Position numbers and translations under genes: made by a program
Shown: piece after piece, positions 35,740 to 45,215 of the stretch
How positions within the stretch are numbered: position 1 is the first letter of the stretch
How the letters are laid out: every line of letters begins with the position of its first letter
DNA from: Acinetobacter colistiniresistens
Lineage (GTDB): Bacteria > Pseudomonadota > Gammaproteobacteria > Pseudomonadales > Moraxellaceae
DNA: 64,000 nucleotides
Assembly: GCF_000413935.1 (NCBI RefSeq)
Contig: NZ_KE340379.1
Span: 84,248 to 148,247, forward strand
Direction: 5' to 3'
Notes under the pieces: model-generated
Database searches by the model: none
The model's input: only the letters and a program-made list of their open reading frames with translations
Told to the model about the DNA's origin: nothing

Positions 35740-35825
35740 TGGTGCCCGAGGCCAGACTCGAACTGGCACGCTTTGTGGGCGGGGGATTTTAAATCCCCTG
35801 TGTCTACCGATTTCACCACTCGGGC
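35740..35825 (-). tRNA. tRNA-Leu (UAA), copy 1
   Basis: On the - strand the 86-base sequence starts GCCCGAGTGGTGAAATCGGT. The anticodon loop reads TTTAAAA between GGGGA-type stem arms (anticodon TAA). It has a long variable arm, the T-loop GTTCGAGTC and an encoded CCA. The acceptor GCCCGAG pairs with CTCGGGC. It is identical to the second copy at 37925-38010. Confidence 0.95.
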
Positions 35826-35928
35826 ATGTGCGCAATGATAGAGGACACATTAAAACTTGGCAAGTGTAAAACAGACTATTTGCTTTCTTTTCAATCAATT
35901 CATGTGTTTATCTGATGAAAATTAAGCA

Positions 35929-35968
35929 CTGTCATATAACTTTCATGATTCTTTCATCAAACTGAGAT
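35929..35968 (+). promoter_or_regulatory. Tandem Pho boxes upstream of phoD
   Basis: CTGTCATATAACTTTCAT at 35929-35946 matches 17 of 18 positions of the enterobacterial Pho box consensus. A second, weaker copy (CTTTCATCAAACTGAGAT, 35951-35968) begins exactly 22 bases later, the usual spacing of tandem PhoB sites. This predicts PhoB activation of phoD under phosphate limitation. Confidence 0.75.
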
Positions 35969-36038
35969 CAAAGTTTCATCTACACGGATTAATTTAAGTC
36001 ATTTATTTATAGTGATAAAAGTTAAGGTAGCTATCCAA

Positions 36039-37799
36039 ATGACAGCAAAAATTTCACGACGGGAACTCATTCAAAAAAGTCTATTCGGTTTCGGGGCGTT
36101 ATCTATATCTGCGGGATTTACAGGCTGTAATGACAGTTCGGATAAAGAAACAGCAGTATTACAAGTGAACTTTGAACACGGAGTGGCTAGTGGGGATCCT
36201 TTGCAAGATCGAGTGATCTTATGGACACGTTTAACACCAAGTGACAGTAGTGCGCGTTTACAAGTGACTTGGGAAATTGCGCTAGACTTGCAATTCAAGC
36301 AAATTATTAAAACTGATAAAGTTACGACTGCGGCAGCCCAAGATTTTACTGTGAAAGTAGATGCGACAGGTTTAAAACCGGATCAAAGTTATTTCTATCG
36401 CTTTAGCTTTGGCGATAAGTTTTCACCCATTGGACAGACCAAGACCTTACCAACCAGTACCTCAAAGGTAAGTTTTGCGGTGTGTTCATGTTCCAACTAT
36501 CCAGCAGGCTATTTCTATGTGTATCGTGAAATGGCCAAGCAAAATGTTGATGTGGTTATTCATCTGGGAGACTATATTTATGAATATGGTGCAGATGGCT
36601 ATGCAGCAGAAGATGCGGCTAAATTGGGGCGTACACTTGCAGCTGACAACAATAAGGAAATCATCAAACTAGATGATTATCGCAAACGTTATGCGCTGTA
36701 TCGTAAAGATAAAGACTTGCAAGCATTGCATCATCGTCACCCATTTATTGTGATTTGGGATGATCATGAGTTAGCCAATGATGCTTGGCGCGATGGGGCT
36801 GAAAACCATCAGCCAAACGAAGGGCCATTCCTTGATCGTAAGCTCGCTGCTTTACAGGCTTATTTCGAATGGATGCCAATCCGTCCTGTGGATGAACAAC
36901 ACACCAAGATTTATCGCCAGTTCGATTTCGGTAATCTGGTTCAATTGACCATGCTGGATACGCGTATTATTGCGCGTGATGAACAGTTGGACTATGCCAA
37001 TTATATGACGGCTACAGGTTTGGATATTGCCAGATTTCAGGCTGATCTAACCAACCCAGCACGTACTTTAATGGGGTATACCCAACGAGACTGGTTGATT
37101 GGTAAGTTACAGCAGTCAAATGCAGCATGGAATGTACTCGGTCAGCAGATTCTGATGACCAAGATGTTGGTTCCAGCGGAATTGCTACTGGCTTTGGCTG
37201 AAATTACTGCGGGTAATCCGAGTACGGACACTTTAAATAAAATGAATGACCAAATCACTGAATTAGTAAAATTGAAAATTCGATTATTACAAGGTGATCC
37301 GAATTTAACAGCACAAGAAAAAGCGCGTGTATTGACTGTTGCACCTTATAATCTGGATGCGTGGGATGGTTATTTTGCTGAGCGTGAGATTGTGTATGGT
37401 GCCTTGGCACAGTTAAAGAAAAAGGTGGTGGTGCTGGCGGGGGATACTCATAATGCTTGGTCGTCAAACTTATACAGCAAAGACGGGGTATTTGTTGGGG
37501 TGGAGTTGGCAACCAGTTCAGTGTCTTCACCGGGTCTGGAAAAGTATTTAAATATTCCACTTGCACAATTACAGCAGTTTGAATTTGCATTCACGACCTT
37601 GATTGATGAGTTGAATTACTGCAACTTAAATCAGAGAGGCTATTTGATTGTTCAATTTGATGCTGCACAAGTGCAATCACAATGGATTTATGTCGATTCG
37701 ATCAAAAAACCTGAATATGTGATTGATACAAGCCGTGGTTATCAGTTGGTTTTAGATAAAAACTTACTGCCAGTAAAAACGGGGCAGCAAGTGGCTTAA
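36039..37799 (+). CDS. phoD: PhoD-family alkaline phosphatase/phosphodiesterase, Tat-exported
   Basis: This 586-residue protein has a twin-arginine signal (ISRRELIQKSLFG, about residues 5-17) that ends in a possible lipobox FTGC. The PhoD N-terminal domain begins FEHGVASGDPLQDRVILWTR. The metallophosphatase core has AVCSCSNYPAGYF (metal-binding region), VVIHLGDYIYEYG, IVIWDDHELANDAW and VVVLAGDTHNAWSSN. PhoD releases phosphate from phosphomono- and diesters outside the cytoplasm, with Ca/Fe as cofactors. I chose ATG 36039 over GTG 36012 because it places the RR motif near the N-terminus. Tandem Pho boxes lie upstream. Two 156-bp direct repeats with tRNA-Leu flank the gene, suggesting acquisition. 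Confidence 0.9.
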   Translation: MTAKISRRELIQKSLFGFGALSISAGFTGCNDSSDKETAVLQVNFEHGVASGDPLQDRVILWTRLTPSDSSARLQVTWEIALDLQFKQIIKTDKVTTAAAQDFTVKVDATGLKPDQSYFYRFSFGDKFSPIGQTKTLPTSTSKVSFAVCSCSNYPAGYFYVYREMAKQNVDVVIHLGDYIYEYGADGYAAEDAAKLGRTLAADNNKEIIKLDDYRKRYALYRKDKDLQALHHRHPFIVIWDDHELANDAWRDGAENHQPNEGPFLDRKLAALQAYFEWMPIRPVDEQHTKIYRQFDFGNLVQLTMLDTRIIARDEQLDYANYMTATGLDIARFQADLTNPARTLMGYTQRDWLIGKLQQSNAAWNVLGQQILMTKMLVPAELLLALAEITAGNPSTDTLNKMNDQITELVKLKIRLLQGDPNLTAQEKARVLTVAPYNLDAWDGYFAEREIVYGALAQLKKKVVVLAGDTHNAWSSNLYSKDGVFVGVELATSSVSSPGLEKYLNIPLAQLQQFEFAFTTLIDELNYCNLNQRGYLIVQFDAAQVQSQWIYVDSIKKPEYVIDTSRGYQLVLDKNLLPVKTGQQVA

Positions 37800-37819
37800 A
37801 GTTAAAAAAGCGAGGGAAG

Positions 37820-37846
37820 GCCAAGTCAATGTACTTGGCTTTTTTA
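37820..37846 (+). terminator. Terminator of phoD
   Basis: GCCAAGT pairs with ACTTGGC around a short loop, followed by six T residues. Confidence 0.8.
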
Positions 37847-37854
37847 TTTTGATC

Positions 37855-38010
37855 TAAATTTTAGGCATAAAAAAACCAGCTTACGCTGGATTTTTATTTG
37901 CACCATATTCCATTTTCTGAAAAATGGTGCCCGAGGCCAGACTCGAACTGGCACGCTTTGTGGGCGGGGGATTTTAAATCCCCTGTGTCTACCGATTTCA
38001 CCACTCGGGC
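37855..38010. repeat. Direct repeat copy 2 (156 bp) containing tRNA-Leu and its terminator
   Basis: Nearly identical to 35670-35825. The tRNA terminator in this copy lies at 37869-37895. Confidence 0.9.
37925..38010 (-). tRNA. tRNA-Leu (UAA), copy 2
   Basis: Identical 86-base sequence to copy 1: acceptor GCCCGAG/CTCGGGC, anticodon TAA, long variable arm, encoded CCA. It lies 8 bases after tRNA-Cys on the same strand and is probably the original member of a Cys-Leu tRNA operon. Confidence 0.95.
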
Positions 38011-38018
38011 TTTACCAA

Positions 38019-38092
38019 TGGAGGCGGAGGTCGGAATCGAACCGGCGTACACGGAGTTGCAGTCCGCTGCATGACCACTCTGCCACCCCGCC
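38019..38092 (-). tRNA. tRNA-Cys (GCA)
   Basis: On the - strand: GGCGGGGTGGCAGAGTGGTC at the 5' end, anticodon loop CTGCAAC (anticodon GCA), T-loop GGTTCGATTCC and CCA at the 3' end; 74 bases. The acceptor GGCGGGG pairs with CCTCCGCC-type 3' strand with a G-U step. It is read before tRNA-Leu copy 2. Confidence 0.95.
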
Positions 38093-38244
38093 ATCTCTTG
38101 GTGATGCACATATTAGCAATCTTTAAAAAAAAAACAATAGTGTTTTTCGCGAATATGCACATAAAAACAACATCTAAAAGAATATTGCTCAAATTATCAT
38201 GTATTATTTACGCAATTGATTCATACCCACTTTGGAGATGCGCT

Positions 38245-39093
38245 GTGGCATTGGTTTTAGACGGTCGTGCATTAGCAAAACAAATTGAAACGGATTTGTT
38301 GGTACGTGTAGAAGCTTTAAAAGCAAAATCGGGGCGTACCCCAATCTTGGCAACGATCTTGGTGGGTGATGATGGTGCATCTGCAACGTATGTGCGTATG
38401 AAAGGTAATGCGTGTCGTCGTGTTGGTATGGACTCGCTGAAAGTTGAGTTGCCAAAAGAAACTACAACTGAGCAGTTATTGGCTGAAATTGAAAAATTAA
38501 ATGCCAATCCAGATGTACACGGCATTTTGTTGCAACATCCAGTGCCTGAACAAATTGATGAAAGAGCATGTTTTGATGCGATTGCACTGGAAAAAGATGT
38601 AGATGGTGTGACTTGTTTAGGTTTTGGTCGTATGGCAATGGGCGAAGCTGCTTATGGCTCTGCGACGCCAGCAGGTATTATGACCATCTTGCAAGAAAAC
38701 AAGATTGAAATTGCAGGTAAACATGCTGTTGTTGTTGGTCGTTCAGCAATTCTGGGTAAACCAATGGCGATGATGTTGTTACAAGCCAATGCAACCGTCA
38801 CGATTTGCCACTCACGTACGCAAAATCTTGCCGACTTTGTAAAACAAGCCGATATTATTGTTGGCGCAGTGGGTAAGGCTGAATTGATTCAAAAAGACTG
38901 GATCAAGCAAGGTGCGGTTGTGGTTGATGCAGGTTTCCATCCACGTGATGGTGGTGGCGTTGGTGATATCCAATTAGTTGGTATCGAAGTGGTTGCTTCT
39001 GCTTATACGCCTGTTCCAGGTGGTGTAGGTCCAATGACGATCACCACCTTGATTCGTCAAACTGTAGAAGCTGCTGAAAAAGCATTAGCGTAA
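38245..39093 (+). CDS. folD: Bifunctional methylenetetrahydrofolate dehydrogenase/cyclohydrolase
   Basis: This 282-residue FolD has [20 protein letters not shown] (catalytic region, about residues 32-51), [27 protein letters not shown] and [20 protein letters not shown] (NADP-binding). [12 protein letters not shown] lies near the end. It converts 5,10-methylene-THF to 10-formyl-THF in the cytoplasm. The start is GTG 38245, preceded by GGAG at 38234. A longer frame reaching back to 38071 runs through tRNA-Cys and is not real. Length equals the usual FolD. Confidence 0.95.
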   Translation: MALVLDGRALAKQIETDLLVRVEALKAKSGRTPILATILVGDDGASATYVRMKGNACRRVGMDSLKVELPKETTTEQLLAEIEKLNANPDVHGILLQHPVPEQIDERACFDAIALEKDVDGVTCLGFGRMAMGEAAYGSATPAGIMTILQENKIEIAGKHAVVVGRSAILGKPMAMMLLQANATVTICHSRTQNLADFVKQADIIVGAVGKAELIQKDWIKQGAVVVDAGFHPRDGGGVGDIQLVGIEVVASAYTPVPGGVGPMTITTLIRQTVEAAEKALA

Positions 39094-39104
39094 AAATGAT
39101 TAAT

Positions 39105-39129
39105 AACCCCTCGCGAAGAGGGGTTTTTT
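39105..39129 (+). terminator. Terminator of folD
   Basis: AACCCCTC-GCGA-AGAGGGGTT (central wobble allowed) followed by six T residues. Confidence 0.85.
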
Positions 39130-39143
39130 AGAACTAAACAAAT

Positions 39144-39812
39144 ATGAGCTGTACTTTTCAATTTGCAAAAGCACCTGAGCAATTGCTTAAAGCATTGCAT
39201 GAGGTGATTCCAAACACCGATTTGCTGGCACAACAATTACCTGAAACGCCGATTTCACTCTGGCTGATTCCACCCGTCTTCCCAACCGATCGCTTAGATG
39301 ATGAAGTCATCCGAAGAATCTGGAATGAAACGCCATACTGGATCTTTTGCTGGGCCTCAGGTTTGGCGATGGCACAATGGCTGTTGGCAGAACCGCATCA
39401 TGTCAAAGATAAGGTGGTGTTGGATTTTGGAGCGGGTTCTGGTGTGGTGGCAATTGCCGCAAAAATGGCGGGTGCCAAGCGGGTGATTTGCTGTGATATT
39501 GATCCAGTCAGTCTTGCATCATGCCGTGAAAATGCATTGTTAAACGATGTTGAACTTGAATATCTGGATGATTTGTATCAGTCCGAGCCAGTCGATGTGT
39601 TATTGGCAGCAGATGTGCTGTATGACCAGTCCAATCGTTTCTTTCTGGATGAGTTTTTAAAGTTTGCACCTGAAGTATGGGTGGCGGATAGCCGTGTCAA
39701 AAACTTTAGTCATCCACAATATCTCAAAATTGATGAGCGTAGTGCAACGACTTGGCCTGATTTGGATGAAGCCAAAGAGTTTCGAAATGTCAGTTTTTAT
39801 CGGACTAAATAA
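39144..39812 (+). CDS. Class I SAM-dependent methyltransferase (Nnt1/ETFB-lysine-methyltransferase-like)
   Basis: This 222-residue protein has the SAM-binding motif VVLDFGAGSGVVAIAAKMAG (about residues 92-111), an acidic motif II region ICCDIDPVSLASCRENALLN and motif IV VDVLLAADVLYDQ. The VLxADVLYD pattern is typical of the protein-lysine/ETFB methyltransferase-like group. The substrate is not identifiable here. It starts 15 bases after the folD terminator. Confidence 0.82.
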   Translation: MSCTFQFAKAPEQLLKALHEVIPNTDLLAQQLPETPISLWLIPPVFPTDRLDDEVIRRIWNETPYWIFCWASGLAMAQWLLAEPHHVKDKVVLDFGAGSGVVAIAAKMAGAKRVICCDIDPVSLASCRENALLNDVELEYLDDLYQSEPVDVLLAADVLYDQSNRFFLDEFLKFAPEVWVADSRVKNFSHPQYLKIDERSATTWPDLDEAKEFRNVSFYRTK

Positions 39813-39972
39813 GTCAGGTCATACCACCGAGAAAGATGAAAATCACTGGATCAAGCAATAAAAATCTTAACAAAACAATCTGAAACACCATGTTAAAACA
39901 TTGAGTGAAAGAGCGACATGATAAGTTTTAATTTTATTGAGTGAAAACGGCGAAAAGCAAAAGGAGCATGGT

Positions 39973-40257
39973 ATGACTATTCAGCAGTCTGATGATAGTA
40001 AACACGGCACATTTCAGTTATTTGAAGGCGAAGTGTTGGCAGGAGAAATGGCCTATACTTGGGCTGGCGATGAGATGTTGATTATTGATCACACCGATGT
40101 GAATGAGGATTTTCGCGGTCAGGGAGTGGTGCGTAAGCTTCTTGATGAATTGATCACTTTTGTGCGTGAGCGTCAGGTGAAAGTAATTCCCTTATGTCCT
40201 TTTGCTAAATCTGTATTTGATAAGGATCCATCGATTCGTGATGTGTTAAAAGTATAA
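39973..40257 (+). CDS. Small GNAT-family N-acetyltransferase (YjdJ/GTL3B-like)
   Basis: This 94-residue single-domain protein has EMAYTWAGDEMLIIDHTDVN, then VNEDFRGQGVVRKLLDELIT (acetyl-CoA-binding RGQGV loop) and PLCPFAKSVFDKDP. The size and the CPFAKS motif match the short YjdJ-type acetyltransferases of unknown substrate. AAGGAG lies 9 bases before ATG 39973; a TTG at 39937 is less likely. Confidence 0.85.
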   Translation: MTIQQSDDSKHGTFQLFEGEVLAGEMAYTWAGDEMLIIDHTDVNEDFRGQGVVRKLLDELITFVRERQVKVIPLCPFAKSVFDKDPSIRDVLKV

Positions 40258-40313
40258 AAATAAGTATGGATGTATTCAGTTTTGGATACATCCACTTAGA
40301 TTGAACAAAACAA

Positions 40314-40736
40314 TCAAGAACAAGTATAACGAACTACTTTAAGTGTGCTTGGACGCGTTTCAAGTGCCTGACGTGTTGCATAGCCTTCAGTATTATTCAA
40401 ATCTGGCGAATTAGATAAGCCAAATGTTGTGCGGCTATTACCGATTTTTACACCATATTGCTCTTGTTGGGTTGGATTGACGATTTCATTGACACTCAAT
40501 ACTGCAAGTTTATAGGTTTTGTCTGCACCTAAAATTTGCTTGCAGGCATGTTGTAGTTTTTTCTCATCTAGATCGCTATTACTACGTGCCGCAAGGGTAT
40601 AAGCAACAGTCGCGGAAGTGGCAGTTTTATTTTCAATTTGATAGCCCGTTGTGCCATTGTATTGATGTGGACTACTTTGACAGGCTGCAAGAACAAGAGC
40701 ACCGCTCATAATTAACAATAAATTGGTTTTTTTCAT
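40314..40736 (-). CDS. Small putative lipoprotein (140 aa)
   Basis: The signal sequence MKKTNLLLIMSGALVLAACQ has the lipobox LAAC (Cys 19). The mature part has two other cysteines (HACKQ and YTCS at the C-terminus) that could form a disulphide. It starts with a short low-complexity linker (QSSPHQYNGTTGYQ). I recognise no named family. It is transcribed toward the GNAT gene. Confidence 0.65.
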   Translation of the reverse strand: MKKTNLLLIMSGALVLAACQSSPHQYNGTTGYQIENKTATSATVAYTLAARSNSDLDEKKLQHACKQILGADKTYKLAVLSVNEIVNPTQQEQYGVKIGNSRTTFGLSNSPDLNNTEGYATRQALETRPSTLKVVRYTCS

Positions 40737-40850
40737 ATCAATGATCCTGTTATTTCTGCTTTTAGTATCGCATAAAATAAGTTTTTTATTGTGAGGAATC
40801 TTTAAAACACAGGCTATTCATCGTTTTTTAGCTTCAAATATAAAGAAAGA

Positions 40851-40869
40851 ATTTTCGTTTTCGAACAAT
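40851..40869 (+). promoter_or_regulatory. GlpR-like operator upstream of glpK
   Basis: ATTTTCGTTTTCGAACAAT closely resembles the site before glpD (43574-43593), and both resemble the enterobacterial GlpR operator (TGTTCG..CGAACA). It lies 7 bases upstream of a TATAAT at 40876-40881, so a bound repressor would block the promoter. Confidence 0.6.
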
Positions 40870-40875
40870 TTTGCA

Positions 40876-40881
40876 TATAAT
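40876..40881 (+). promoter_or_regulatory. Putative -10 box of glpKR
   Basis: A perfect TATAAT, with the operator overlapping where the -35 region would lie. About 145 bases of leader with a hairpin (40934-40951) follow before glpK. Confidence 0.5.
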
Positions 40882-40933
40882 CTGCCAAGTTTTTTATTTA
40901 ATACAGAAGTCATTGCTTTTTTGCAGTATTGGA

Positions 40934-40951
40934 GCCCGTTTTTTAACGGGC
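40934..40951 (+). other. Leader hairpin upstream of glpK
   Basis: GCCCGTT-TTTT-AACGGGC forms a 7-bp stem in the glpK leader. There is no T-run long enough for a firm terminator call. The rest of 40737-41026 holds only promoter elements. Confidence 0.4.
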
Positions 40952-41005
40952 ATTTAATTTATTGCAGCACAGGGTTTGTTGAAATGTTACTTAGCCCTCA
41001 ATTAA

Positions 41006-42541
<1,536 letters not shown>

Positions 42542-42587
42542 GCTAAAATAGCCCCAATTTAAGCGGACTTAAAACAACACAGGATGG

Positions 42588-43352
42588 ATGAGCATGAGCT
42601 TGATACTACGCCAACAGAAAACCCTCGAGTTAGTGAGAGAACGTGGCTATATCAGTATTGAAGAACTTGCTCAACATTTTGATGTTACCCCACAGACGAT
42701 TCGCCGTGATATCAATCAATTGGCAGATGAGGGTTTGCTCCGTCGCTATCATGGTGGGGCGGCGCATGATTCGAGTGTAGAAAACACTGAATATACAATG
42801 CGTGTTGGGCATATGCTGGAACAAAAAAGAATGATTGCAGCCGCAGTGGCTGCTGCCGTTCCTGATTATGCCTCTTTATTTATTAATATTGGGACCACAA
42901 CTGAAGCCATTGCACATGCTTTGTTGAATCACACGGGTTTAAGGATTATTACCAATAATCTTAATGTCGCCAAAATCCTCAGTACCAAAGAAGATTTTGA
43001 AGTCTTGATTGCCAGTGGGCGTGTTCGTCCAGATGGCGGAGTCATTGGTCAGGCGACTGCGGACTTCTTTAAACAGTTTAAAGCAGACTATGCACTGGTC
43101 GGGATTAGTGGAATTGAGGAAGACGGTACGTTACTCGATTTTGATTTTCAGGAAGTGTGTGTGTCTCAGGAAATTGTATCAAGCGCACGTCAGGTGTTTC
43201 TTGCGGCAGATAGCAGTAAATTTGGCCGTAATGCCATGATTCGTTTGGGTTCTTTAAAACAGGTTAATTGTATTTTTACCGATCAACAGCCGAACGAAGA
43301 ATTTATGAAAACAATCCGTGAATTAGAGGTTGCTCTGGTTGTTGCCGAATAG
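42588..43352 (+). CDS. glpR: DeoR-family repressor GlpR
   Basis: This 254-residue regulator has an N-terminal DeoR winged helix ([20 protein letters not shown], then [20 protein letters not shown]) and a sugar-phosphate sensor domain ([26 protein letters not shown] region, [16 protein letters not shown]). The position between glpK and glpD and the two matching operators identify it as the glycerol-3-phosphate repressor. Starts at 42588 and 42594 are both possible; AGGA lies at 42581. Confidence 0.93.
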   Translation: MSMSLILRQQKTLELVRERGYISIEELAQHFDVTPQTIRRDINQLADEGLLRRYHGGAAHDSSVENTEYTMRVGHMLEQKRMIAAAVAAAVPDYASLFINIGTTTEAIAHALLNHTGLRIITNNLNVAKILSTKEDFEVLIASGRVRPDGGVIGQATADFFKQFKADYALVGISGIEEDGTLLDFDFQEVCVSQEIVSSARQVFLAADSSKFGRNAMIRLGSLKQVNCIFTDQQPNEEFMKTIRELEVALVVAE

Positions 43353-43508
43353 ATTTTCACTTTCGAAAAATTGTTACTTTTCTTGAGCCGAGTGTATTTG
43401 GCTCAGGCATATTTAAATCAAAATAATGTTGTAAGCTTGAGCAGTCTTTACATTGCTCAATTGTGATCTTTTTGAATACATCTATTTTCAGTTTTGATTA
43501 TTTATCTA

Positions 43509-43535
43509 AAAATGCCTATAAATTGGCATTTTTTT
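43509..43535 (+). terminator. Terminator between glpR and glpD
   Basis: AAATGCC pairs with GGCATTT around an 8-base loop and is followed by T residues, so glpD needs its own promoter. Confidence 0.75.
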
Positions 43536-43573
43536 GACTGTTTTTTGTTGTTTATTTTCATTTTGCATGCTTT

Positions 43574-43593
43574 AATGTTCGTTATTGAACAAT
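43574..43593 (+). promoter_or_regulatory. GlpR-like operator upstream of glpD
   Basis: AATGTTCGTTATTGAACAAT has TGTTC/GAACA arms and matches the glpK site in TTCGTT-T-GAACAAT. It lies 22 bases before the glpD start. Confidence 0.65.
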
Positions 43594-43614
43594 AATGAAA
43601 ATTTGCGGTGACTT

Positions 43615-45135
43615 ATGCAAACTTCTCCTCAGTCAAATGACAAAATTTACGACCTAGCTGTGATTGGTGGTGGTATCAACGGTGTTGGTATTGCCGCAGA
43701 TGCTTCGGGTCGAGGCTTATCTGTATTCCTATGTGAAAAAGATGATCTAGCCAGCCATACCTCTTCTGCAAGCAGTAAGTTGATTCATGGTGGTTTACGT
43801 TATCTTGAACATAAAGAGTTCCGTCTTGTACGCGAAGCCTTGGCCGAGCGTGAAGTGTTATTGGCAAAAGCACCGCATATTATTCGACCAATGCGTTTTA
43901 TCATGCCGCATCGTCCACACTTGCGTCCAGCTTGGCTAATTCGTACAGGATTGTTCTTCTACGATCATTTGGGTAAACGTGAAAAGTTATTGGGTTCAAA
44001 TAATGTCTATTTTAAAGAAGACAGCCCATTAAACTCGGCGATTACGCGTGGTTTTGAATACTCAGATTGTGCTGTTGATGACTCTCGTTTAGTGGTGCTC
44101 AATGCAATGCATGCCCGTGAAAAGGGTGCTGACATTGTGACGCGTACCCGCTGTTTATCGGCACAACGCGAAGGGCAGTACTGGGTTGTTGACTTGGAAA
44201 ATGCACAAGGCCAGTTCCAGATTAAAGCCAAGGCTTTGGTGAATGCGGCGGGTCCGTGGGTTGCACAGTTTATTAAGCAAGATTTGCAGCTTAAATCACC
44301 CTATGGCATTCGCTTGATTCAAGGTAGCCATATTATTGTGCCGAAGCTGTATGAAGGTGATAAAGCCTTTATTATGCAGAATGATGACCGTCGTATTGTG
44401 TTCGCAATTCCGTATTTAGACCAATACACCATGATTGGTACGACGGATCGTGAATACCAAGGTGATCCAGCACAAGTGAAAATTACGCAAGAAGAAATTG
44501 ATTACTTAATTGAAGTGAGTAATGCACACTTTAAGAATCAATTGACGCAAGCGGATATTATTTCGACTTTTGCAGGCGTGCGTCCACTGTGTGATGATGA
44601 GTCGGATAATCCATCTGCGATTACGCGTGACTATACTTTAGCGCTGTCAAAAGAGGGTGATGAGCAAGCGCCATTACTTTCGGTTTTTGGTGGTAAGTTA
44701 ACCACGTATCGTAAGCTGGCAGAATCTGCAATGCAGCAATTAAAGCCATTCTTCCCTGAAATGAAGGGGAGCTGGACGGCAACAGAAGCATTGCCTGGCG
44801 GTGAAAATATGGAGTCGGCTGAGCAGCTGGCAAAAGAAATTCGCGCACAAGTTACAGATGCTTCAGAAGCTTTAGCGAAACGTTGGGCATCTGCTTATGG
44901 CTCACGTATCTGGAATATTTTGGGCGAAGCAACCTCGGTTGAACAGCTGGGTCAGTATTTTGGCCAAGGCTTATATGCAAAAGAAGTCGACTATTTGTGT
45001 GGTTCTGAATGGGTAACGAACAGTCAGGATATCTTGTGGAGACGTTCTAAACTCGGTTTGAACTTTGCGCAAAATGAAATTGAAAACCTAGATGCTTATT
45101 TGGCAAATAAACCAAACACTACGGTTGCTGCTTAA
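43615..45135 (+). CDS. glpD: Aerobic glycerol-3-phosphate dehydrogenase
   Basis: This 506-residue FAD enzyme has the dinucleotide motif YDLAVIGGGINGVGIAADAS (about residues 12-31), KLIHGGLRYLEHKEFRLVRE, ALVNAAGPWV and FAGVRPLCDDESDNPSAITR. It oxidises glycerol-3-phosphate to dihydroxyacetone phosphate and passes electrons to quinone at the inner membrane. The C-terminal domain (DAYLA...) is complete. It has its own promoter region with a GlpR-like operator and is followed by a strong terminator. Confidence 0.96.
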   Translation: MQTSPQSNDKIYDLAVIGGGINGVGIAADASGRGLSVFLCEKDDLASHTSSASSKLIHGGLRYLEHKEFRLVREALAEREVLLAKAPHIIRPMRFIMPHRPHLRPAWLIRTGLFFYDHLGKREKLLGSNNVYFKEDSPLNSAITRGFEYSDCAVDDSRLVVLNAMHAREKGADIVTRTRCLSAQREGQYWVVDLENAQGQFQIKAKALVNAAGPWVAQFIKQDLQLKSPYGIRLIQGSHIIVPKLYEGDKAFIMQNDDRRIVFAIPYLDQYTMIGTTDREYQGDPAQVKITQEEIDYLIEVSNAHFKNQLTQADIISTFAGVRPLCDDESDNPSAITRDYTLALSKEGDEQAPLLSVFGGKLTTYRKLAESAMQQLKPFFPEMKGSWTATEALPGGENMESAEQLAKEIRAQVTDASEALAKRWASAYGSRIWNILGEATSVEQLGQYFGQGLYAKEVDYLCGSEWVTNSQDILWRRSKLGLNFAQNEIENLDAYLANKPNTTVAA

Positions 45136-45146
45136 AAGTTATTGAT

Positions 45147-45186
45147 AAAAAAGCCCCTTGTCCATGCATAGACAAGGGGCTTTTTT
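45147..45186. terminator. Bidirectional terminator between glpD and the TonB receptor gene
   Basis: AAAAAGCCCCTTGTC pairs perfectly with GACAAGGGGCTTTTT around an 8-base loop, between convergent genes. Confidence 0.92.
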
Positions 45187-45215
45187 ATTTTTTGTTTGGG
45201 CTAAACCTTTACAGT

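Larger units (their letters stand above)
35670..35825. repeat. Direct repeat copy 1 (156 bp) containing tRNA-Leu and its terminator
   Basis: This segment is repeated at 37855-38010 with the same length and only about three differences, all outside the tRNA. The two copies flank the phoD gene in direct orientation. Confidence 0.9.

Noticed and set aside
37894..38192. Two - strand frames over the tRNA-Leu/tRNA-Cys genes
   Set aside because: They are translations of tRNA sequence; both tRNAs fold fully and explain the region.
38071..38244. 58-residue N-terminal extension of FolD
   Set aside because: It runs through tRNA-Cys, and FolD homology starts exactly at GTG 38245.
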